Assembly: GCA_002490995.1 (NCBI GenBank)
Contig: DKVC01000260.1
Span: 1 to 19,797, forward strand
Length of the DNA: 19,797 nucleotides
Reading direction: 5' to 3'
Origin: Lachnospiraceae bacterium UBA7188
Lineage (GTDB): Bacteria; Bacillota; Clostridia; Lachnospirales; Lachnospiraceae
Shown here: positions 14,774-19,797 of the stretch, in pieces
Numbering within the stretch: position 1 is the stretch's first letter
How the letters are laid out: the number at the start of each line of letters is the position of its first letter
The notes under the pieces: generated by a model
Database searches by the model: none
The model's input: only the letters and a program-made list of their open reading frames with translations
Told to the model about the DNA's origin: nothing
Made by a program: the position numbers and the translations under genes

Positions 14774-16945
14774 TTACAGCATCAGACAGCCTTCCATGCC
14801 TTCATACTCCACTGTCCTCACGCTGCCGTCCTTCATCCGCAGCGTCACCGGGCCGTAACTGCCGCAGCCTTCCGGGTCAGCGTAGATTATCTCTGCAATG
14901 GGGAACAGCTCTTCCTCCGTGAACTCCTCATGGCTCTCCTTCGTAATGACCTGAGAGATCAGTACATAAGGCTCGAAGCCCCCGTACTGTTTCTTCCGCT
15001 CCATAAACGCATATAATATGACTGATTTGTCAGAATCAGGGTCCGTTCCTGTACTGCGCAGGACATTCAGTTCCTTCCAACCGTTATAAATCGTCATGGC
15101 CATCTGCTTTTCCCTGCCTGTGGCATCTTTCCCCTTCAGGATTATGGCCCTGGCAGCGCCGCAGGTTTTTTCGGAAATCTCCGTTCCGTTATCCGGGAAT
15201 CCGTAGGAGCCCAGCGTCAGGGACACCGGCGCTCTGTGCAGCCGCAGTTTGTCCACCCTCATGATACCGTAAGGCACAGCAAAATCCGCCAGGTTCACGG
15301 CTTGTATCCAGTGGGATTCCGTCTCCAGGGAATAGTTGAAAAACTGCCTGCGGTACAGAATGCCGTCTTTCCGGCCATGCCAGAAGGTGACATTCGCCCT
15401 GCCCTTCTTATCCGCATCCGGCACCGACCGATCCTGGGGATAGGATGTCCCATCCCGCAAAACATACTGCTGGGATTCCACCCACTCTGCCGCTTCACAT
15501 ACCCCCACGCCTTCGCAATCGGATACCTCTTCACCTGCTCCCATATCTCCGCAGTCTGACACTTTCTCACACACCGGCGCCGCCTCCCAGGGATACTTCG
15601 TATTGTAACAAAGCTTGGAATAATTCCACATGCCATGCACATCCCCCTGGTTCTTCACCACCTTGCCCGTGCGGAGAATGGTCTCCCCGTTAGCCTGATG
15701 ATTGGAAAAGCACAGCCCGGGACCGTTCAGGCAGGTCTCCTTTACTTCCCTTTCTCCCAGTTTCTCCCATGTGCCGTTATTTTCCTTCGCCGTCCAGAAA
15801 GGATGGTCCGCCGGGAGGTGCAGGCAGAGAAAGGCCTTGCCAAGCCAGAACGGGGACTCCGCACAGGAATACCCCTGCACCAGCGGCGAGAACTGCCCGT
15901 AAAAACCAAGCGTGGGCACGCCTTTATACAGGAAATCCTCTCTTCCCAGGAACTGCATCAGGGAGCCGGAAGAAATCCGCCTTGCCCGTCCCGGATCCGC
16001 CTTGCCGCCCGGCATCATCAGATTTCCGTCGAAGGAACTGGTAGCGGCATTGCGGTAAATGTTGCTGCGCCCCCACATATTCGTCCAGCCGTCCCTGTCG
16101 AAGAAATCCCCGTAGGTCTCCATCAGTTTATTGGAATTCTCCTCGAATTTCCGGGCGATATAGGGCTCATTCTCATATCCGTACCAGAGATTCCAGATGG
16201 GGCCGTACACGTTGAAGGCCCAGCAGGAATAATAGTCAAAGGAATGGCCGTCCCGATACCACCCGTCCCCGGCATAATAGTTCAGGATTGCCTGGGCATG
16301 GTCCCGCATTACATCTTTCTGAATGGGATACCCTTCCATATGCAGAAATGCCATGTCCAGCATATTGAACAGGCGCCAGTTCTGCGGTACGGTGTTCGCA
16401 TGGGCATACCCCTCCAGGAACCCGGCGATTACATCCTTTTCTTCTTTTGTATAAGTATCCCATATCTGCGCTCTGCTGACCCACAGACAGATCACCAGGG
16501 CACAGGTCTCCACTGTCTGCTGAAATGCCCGGAAAGGGTCCGTATGCCCGCTGATGCGCTGCTGGTCCTCATAGGTTCCCACATACAGCGTATCCCCTTT
16601 GGTGCACACGCGCAGAACATGGCTTTTATAGTACTCCGCCATGGAATAACCGCATATCTCCAGATCCGGAAGATTGGAAATCAACGGTGCTGCGATAAAA
16701 AAGGAACGGGTTAATCCCTCGAATACCTCCGCAGTGCGCTGAATCGCCTGGGTTTCCGGAGATGCCTTCAGATGCGGATACGTGATCTCCGTCTCCTTCC
16801 TGGGCATGACCACCGGCTTCCGAAAATCGTCGATATTCCGGAAGATGCCCTCCAACATGTACTTACCGGCTTCCAGCCAGCTTTCCCTGGTCAGTCCCGT
16901 ATACGGGCTTAAATCATAATCTAATGCCTTTGGCTCGAATTTCAT
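14774..16945 (-). CDS. DUF2264 domain protein, putative carbohydrate-active enzyme
   Basis: The 723-residue protein matches the DUF2264 family in its first ~400 residues: an alpha-helical toroid with blocks such as SPYTGLTRESWLEAGKYML, AWVFNVYGPIWNLWYG-like (here CWAFNVYGPIWNLWYG, about 240-255), DGWTNMWGRSNIYRNAATSS and MMPGGKADPGRARRISSGS. A C-terminal beta-rich part follows. Members are suspected glycosidases acting on uronic-acid-containing glycans; the activity here is inferred only. No signal peptide is present, so it should be cytoplasmic. A Cys-rich insertion with a duplicated VSDC motif lies near 459-482. The ribosome binding site is one of three 17-base repeats before the ATG. No promoter was identified with confidence. 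It is followed by a hairpin element. Confidence 0.75.
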   Translation of the reverse strand: MKFEPKALDYDLSPYTGLTRESWLEAGKYMLEGIFRNIDDFRKPVVMPRKETEITYPHLKASPETQAIQRTAEVFEGLTRSFFIAAPLISNLPDLEICGYSMAEYYKSHVLRVCTKGDTLYVGTYEDQQRISGHTDPFRAFQQTVETCALVICLWVSRAQIWDTYTKEEKDVIAGFLEGYAHANTVPQNWRLFNMLDMAFLHMEGYPIQKDVMRDHAQAILNYYAGDGWYRDGHSFDYYSCWAFNVYGPIWNLWYGYENEPYIARKFEENSNKLMETYGDFFDRDGWTNMWGRSNIYRNAATSSFDGNLMMPGGKADPGRARRISSGSLMQFLGREDFLYKGVPTLGFYGQFSPLVQGYSCAESPFWLGKAFLCLHLPADHPFWTAKENNGTWEKLGEREVKETCLNGPGLCFSNHQANGETILRTGKVVKNQGDVHGMWNYSKLCYNTKYPWEAAPVCEKVSDCGDMGAGEEVSDCEGVGVCEAAEWVESQQYVLRDGTSYPQDRSVPDADKKGRANVTFWHGRKDGILYRRQFFNYSLETESHWIQAVNLADFAVPYGIMRVDKLRLHRAPVSLTLGSYGFPDNGTEISEKTCGAARAIILKGKDATGREKQMAMTIYNGWKELNVLRSTGTDPDSDKSVILYAFMERKKQYGGFEPYVLISQVITKESHEEFTEEELFPIAEIIYADPEGCGSYGPVTLRMKDGSVRTVEYEGMEGCLML

Positions 16946-16946
16946 C

Positions 16947-16997
16947 TTCTTTGTCCCCTCTGTTTCTTTTTCCTCTCTGTTTCTTTGTCCCCTCTGT
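16947..16997 (-). repeat. Three 17-base tandem repeats carrying Shine-Dalgarno-like cores
   Basis: Exact 17-base units TTCTTTGTCCCCTCTGT lie at 16947-16963 and 16981-16997, with a two-mismatch unit between them (16964-16980). On the minus strand each reads ACAGAGGGGACAAAGAA or close to it, so three purine-rich ribosome-binding-like cores are stacked before the DUF2264 ATG. Only the last is at working distance, about 11 bases. Confidence 0.85.
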
Positions 16998-17093
16998 TTT
17001 GAAAAATTCTACTTTCTTTTATCCTTACCAACCTGTTTCCCTGCTTTCAACTGTCTCGACTCATTTTCAGCGCAGCAGGACTGCAGGGTTTCC

Positions 17094-17110
17094 GGAACGC
17101 TTCCCGTTCC
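17094..17110. promoter_or_regulatory. Dyad GGAACG-N5-CGTTCC, candidate operator
   Basis: Six-base perfect arms flank a five-base centre, about 150 bases upstream of the DUF2264 start in the spacer after the exodeoxyribonuclease gene. It could be a regulator site or a weak hairpin. It does not fit a Firmicute LexA box, which needs a four-base centre. Confidence 0.3.
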
Positions 17111-17190
17111 ATGCAATGTGCGTTCTACATGGTCAGCTTCGCAGGCCTGCTTACCTTCTCCAGCATTCGCCTGTACGTCTCAGACCGCGC

Positions 17191-17946
17191 TCAATCCTTT
17201 AAATCCAGTTCCACCGGGCAGTGGTCCGAGCCCATCACCTGTGCGTGTATTTTTGCATCTTCCAACCGGTCCTTCAGCGCTTCCGACGCCACAAAATAGT
17301 CGATACGCCACCCTACGTTCTTGGCCCGGGCCTGTCCCATATAAGACCACCAGGAATAGGCATCCTTCAGATCCGGGTAGAAGTGACGGAAGCTGTCCAC
17401 AAATCCGTTCTCCAGAACACGGCCGAAGCACCTGCGTTCCTGGTCCGTAAACCCGGCATTATTGTGATTGGTTTTGGGGTTCTTCAGGTCTATCTCCTGA
17501 TGAGCCACATTCAGGTCCCCGCAGTAGACCAACGGCTTCGTCTCCTCCAGCTTTTTCAGATATTTCAGGAAAGCCTCCTCCCACTCCATGCGGTAATCCA
17601 GCCTGGTCAGCTCCCTCTGGGAATTCGGCACATAGACTGTCACCACGTAAAAATCCTCAAATTCCGCCGTAATCACGCGCCCCTCATGGTCATGCTCTTC
17701 CACACCCATGCCATATGTGACCTTCAGCGGCTCCTTTTTCGAGAAAAGCGCCGTGCCGGAATAGCCTTTCTTCTCCGCGTAATTCCAGTACTGATGGTAG
17801 CCCGGCAGTTCCAGCTCAATCTGCCCCGCCTGCAGCTTCGTCTCCTGCAGACAGAAAATATCCGCGTCAGCCTCCCGGAAAAAATCCATAAACCCTTTCT
17901 GCATACAGGCGCGCAGCCCGTTTACATTCCATGATATCAATTTCAT
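17191..17946 (-). CDS. xth: Exodeoxyribonuclease III / AP endonuclease
   Basis: This metal-dependent nuclease cuts DNA at abasic sites and trims 3' ends in base excision repair. The 251 residues carry all motifs of the ExoIII/ExoA family: SWNVNG with N7, LQETKL with E35, YVPNSQ with Y105, GDLNVAH with D144 and N146, WRIDYF with D217, and GSDHCPV with D241 and H242. The length is normal. The ATG at 17946 follows AGGAGGG; an in-frame start at 17997 adds 17 atypical residues without a ribosome binding site. It is divergent from the HAD phosphatase gene, and 245 bases separate it from the DUF2264 gene downstream. Confidence 0.95.
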   Translation of the reverse strand: MKLISWNVNGLRACMQKGFMDFFREADADIFCLQETKLQAGQIELELPGYHQYWNYAEKKGYSGTALFSKKEPLKVTYGMGVEEHDHEGRVITAEFEDFYVVTVYVPNSQRELTRLDYRMEWEEAFLKYLKKLEETKPLVYCGDLNVAHQEIDLKNPKTNHNNAGFTDQERRCFGRVLENGFVDSFRHFYPDLKDAYSWWSYMGQARAKNVGWRIDYFVASEALKDRLEDAKIHAQVMGSDHCPVELDLKD

Positions 17947-18056
17947 CTCATACCCTCCTGCCCGTCCGGGGCGTTTATTCTGCAGTAATTCAATCACCAG
18001 AACTGTTCTTGCGCCGATTTCCGCTCTGCAATCGTTTTCCTGTCATACCGATACCT

Positions 18057-18065
18057 ATCATACCA
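18057..18065 (-). promoter_or_regulatory. Possible extended -10 promoter of the exodeoxyribonuclease gene
   Basis: TGGTATGAT on the minus strand is an extended -10 with one mismatch in the hexamer. The -35 is poor. The leader to the ATG would be about 105 bases. Confidence 0.4.
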
Positions 18066-18110
18066 CACTTACTTCGCCTACGCCACTAAATACCGAAAAA
18101 ATATAACTGT

Positions 18111-18139
18111 TTGCACATACGAACCAACTGTGTTATACT
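18111..18139 (+). promoter_or_regulatory. Promoter of the HAD phosphatase gene
   Basis: TTGCAC (18111-18116) and TATACT (18134-18139) are 17 bases apart, and TG one base before the -10 makes it an extended -10. Transcription would start near 18146. Confidence 0.7.
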
Positions 18140-18210
18140 GGTCAAAGCCGGCCGGAAAGCTATACTTGTGTGCGTATTTCCCGCTCTTTTGCCCCGCATC
18201 GCGGAATCGC

Positions 18211-18224
18211 CCACTCGTTATGCA
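18211..18224 (+). repeat. Dispersed spacer repeat, family A (short copy)
   Basis: CCACTCGTTATGCA shares CACTCGTTAT with 3156-3165 and TCGTTATGCA with 2058-2067. It lies in the leader of the HAD gene. Confidence 0.35.
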
Positions 18225-18305
18225 TGATATGAACAACTGCAGCCACCATATTATGCTTCCGCGGCCGGACCAAAGCGAACAGAAAGCACAATCAAGGGAG
18301 GCGCC

Positions 18306-19127
18306 ATGAATTCCAACGCATTACTCAGGTTAAAAAAGAAAAAACTCTTCCTCTTCGACATAGACGGAACGCTGGCCGTAGGCGACACCCTGTATGACGG
18401 CAGCGCCGAGCTGCTTCATTATATAGAGAAAAAAGGCGGAAAGGCCTACTATATCACCAACAATTCCACCCGCAGCGGCAGGGATTACGTGGAGAAATTC
18501 CGCCGGGCATTCCATCTGGAGACCACGGAGGACCAGTTTATCACCTCCGGCTATATGACGCTGCGCTTCCTCCAGGAGCAATATGCGGACGGCAAAATCT
18601 TTGTGCTGGGAACCGCCTCTTTCATAGCGGAACTTCGCAAAAACGGCCTGGACATCACAGAGACGGCCGAAGAAAACGTAGCCTGCGTGGTGGTTGCCTA
18701 CGACAGCGAACTGACCTATGACAAGCTGGTTCAGGCATGCAAAATCCTCTCCACTGCGGATGTCCCCTTTTACGCCACCAACCCTGACCTTTGCTGCCCC
18801 ATTGATTTCGGCTTTATTCCGGACTGCGGCGCCATCTGCAGCATGCTAACGGATTCCACCGGCAAAAAGCCCTCCTATCTGGGCAAGCCAAACCGCAGTG
18901 TTGTGGACTTATGCCTGGAGCTGTCCGGCTTTTCCCGCGACGAGACTCTGGTAGTGGGTGACCGTCTCTATACGGATATCGCCTGCGGCATTAACGGTGA
19001 AGTGGATACCTGTGTCCTGTTTACCGGAGAAGCAAAGCCCGGCGATCTGCAGGACACCCCCTACCCCGCGACCTACTGCTTTGAGAATGTAAAAGAGCTT
19101 CTGATGCATTGCACCGAAGCCCTGTAA
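18306..19127 (+). CDS. HAD-IIA family phosphatase (NagD/p-nitrophenylphosphatase-like)
   Basis: This is a cytoplasmic Mg-dependent phosphatase of the haloacid dehalogenase superfamily, subclass IIA, which acts on small phosphorylated metabolites. The 273 residues show motif I FLFDIDGTL with D18 and D20, motif II YITNNST (49-55), motif III lysine K194 in LGKPN, and motif IV VVGDRLYTDIACG with D219 and D224. The cap (about 85-185) is of the C2a type, as in NagD and phosphoglycolate phosphatase. The precise substrate cannot be told. The ATG follows GGGAGG closely. It converges on the degV-like gene, with 42 bases between the stop codons. Confidence 0.92.
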   Translation: MNSNALLRLKKKKLFLFDIDGTLAVGDTLYDGSAELLHYIEKKGGKAYYITNNSTRSGRDYVEKFRRAFHLETTEDQFITSGYMTLRFLQEQYADGKIFVLGTASFIAELRKNGLDITETAEENVACVVVAYDSELTYDKLVQACKILSTADVPFYATNPDLCCPIDFGFIPDCGAICSMLTDSTGKKPSYLGKPNRSVVDLCLELSGFSRDETLVVGDRLYTDIACGINGEVDTCVLFTGEAKPGDLQDTPYPATYCFENVKELLMHCTEAL

Positions 19128-19137
19128 AATCCTATAT

Positions 19138-19161
19138 AGGAATTGCCTGAATAACTGTTGC
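19138..19161 (+). repeat. Dispersed repeat, family B half copy
   Basis: AGGAATTGCCTGAATAACTG and a following TTGC match the left arm of the hairpin at 14698-14722 with only a short gap. It fills the convergent gap between the HAD and degV-like genes. Confidence 0.5.
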
Positions 19162-19169
19162 GCCCCTTT

Positions 19170-19797
19170 TTACAGGATGCCCTTCTCTATGATGCCGAAG
19201 CCCAGCGGATAAGGTCCCGTATGCACGCTGATGGTAGCCCCTATCTGGTACAGCGGAATTTCCTCCCTGCTGATTTCATACCCCTTTCCGTGAAGGGCTT
19301 CCAGGGCGCGCTCCCGAAACTCCACGGCTTCCTCATAATCATATCCATACCCTATGGCAATGCTGTAGCTGTCAATTCCCAGGCTGCTTTTATCCAGATA
19401 ATCCAGCAGCAGCTCTATAGCCTTCTCCGTGGTGCGCTTTCTGCCCCTGCCGATACCGGAGGGAAAGATTTCCCCATCCTTTAATGTGATAACAGGCCGG
19501 ATCCCCAGCACGCTTCCCGCCACGGCTGACACCTTTCCGATCCTTCCGCCGTGCTTGAGATACTCCATATCCCCCACGGTGAAAAAAATCCTTCCGCTGC
19601 TGCGCATTTCCTCCAGGCGTTTTACTATGGAGTCGTAATCCATTCCGCTGTCCCGCATCTTCGCCGCCTCCAGCACATACTGCCCCTGCAGGACAGTGTT
19701 TATCCTGGCGTCAATCACCGTGATCCTGGCATCCGGGTAGCTTTCCTGCACAATCGATCTGGCATTCACGGCCGACTGCATGGAGCCGCTGAATTTT
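19170..19797 (-). CDS. DegV family fatty-acid-binding protein (partial, N-terminus outside window)
   Basis: DegV (FakB-like) proteins bind a fatty acid and, with the kinase FakA, present it for phosphorylation so that exogenous fatty acids can enter phospholipids. The visible ~208 residues begin within KFSGSMQSAVNA, equivalent to the family's SGT-x-x-SA region. They contain FTVGDMEYLKHGGRIGKVSAVAGSVLGIRPVITLKDGEI, with GGRIG, and a C-terminal YQIGATISVHTGPYPLGFGI, both classical for the family. The frame is open to the window end, so about 75 N-terminal residues and the start lie beyond it. Whether a FakA partner exists is unknown. Confidence 0.92.
   Translation of the reverse strand, partial: KFSGSMQSAVNARSIVQESYPDARITVIDARINTVLQGQYVLEAAKMRDSGMDYDSIVKRLEEMRSSGRIFFTVGDMEYLKHGGRIGKVSAVAGSVLGIRPVITLKDGEIFPSGIGRGRKRTTEKAIELLLDYLDKSSLGIDSYSIAIGYGYDYEEAVEFRERALEALHGKGYEISREEIPLYQIGATISVHTGPYPLGFGIIEKGIL

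Larger units (their letters stand above)
17947..18305. other. Divergent spacer between exodeoxyribonuclease and HAD genes
   Basis: This 359-base gap holds the two divergent promoters, a short perfect palindrome AGAACTGTTCT (17999-18009), and a ~160-base leader for the HAD gene. In that leader GGCCGGAAAGC (18150-18160) can pair with GCTTCCGCGGCC (18255-18266), enclosing one copy of a dispersed repeat. No additional gene was found. Confidence 0.5.

Noticed and set aside
15635..16714. Long plus-strand ORF opposite the DUF2264 gene
   Set aside because: It is the antisense shadow of a well-supported gene, low in complexity and without a ribosome binding site.
17999..18009. AGAACTGTTCT as a LexA (SOS) box for the exodeoxyribonuclease gene
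   Set aside because: The Firmicute LexA box has GAAC and GTTC four bases apart; here the gap is one base.

Overview
The window looks like chromosomal DNA from a gut-type Firmicute, most likely Clostridia/Lachnospiraceae. The reasons are the fatty acid gene order acpP-fabK-fabD-fabG with a FabK-type enoyl reductase, FabT-type operators, a MurT/GatD pair, a DegV protein, strong GGAGG ribosome binding sites, sigma-A promoters and a base composition near half GC. The genus cannot be named from this. No RNA genes, CRISPR arrays, phage genes or transposases were seen.

Layout. (1) 57-3469, minus strand: start of a type II fatty acid synthesis operon (acpP, fabK, fabD, fabG) that runs off the left edge. 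It is driven by a good promoter at 3636-3664, with two FabT-like operators just downstream. The fabT and fabH genes that often precede acpP in relatives are absent here. (2) 3864-7234, plus strand: a large GH28-like beta-helix glycosidase without a signal peptide, then a free methionine-R-sulfoxide reductase. (3) 7262-12311, minus strand: murT-gatD (lipid II amidation, start and stop overlapping), an exported leucine-rich-repeat protein, an unlisted 23-codon small ORF directly behind a promoter, and dcd. (4) 12573-14467, minus strand: a blaI-blaR1-like pair under a perfect consensus promoter overlapped by inverted repeats. The BlaR1-like protein lacks a penicillin-binding sensor and instead carries a small domain resembling DUF4854 lipoproteins. 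(5) 14774-17946, minus strand: a DUF2264 protein preceded by three 17-bp repeats that each carry a Shine-Dalgarno-like core, and exodeoxyribonuclease III. (6) 18306-19797: a plus-strand HAD-IIA phosphatase facing a partial DegV gene.

How the genes relate. The fab genes form one pathway. murT and gatD make one heterodimeric enzyme that amidates lipid II. The BlaI/BlaR1-like pair is probably an envelope-signal switch, but not a beta-lactam sensor on its visible architecture. The GH28-like and DUF2264 proteins are carbohydrate-active candidates without a local transporter. The rest are housekeeping genes.

The most unusual observations are the sensor swap and possible nested lipoprotein inside the BlaR1-like gene, the small ORF ahead of dcd, the tandem ribosome-binding-site repeats ahead of the DUF2264 gene, and two families of short repeats in the spacers.
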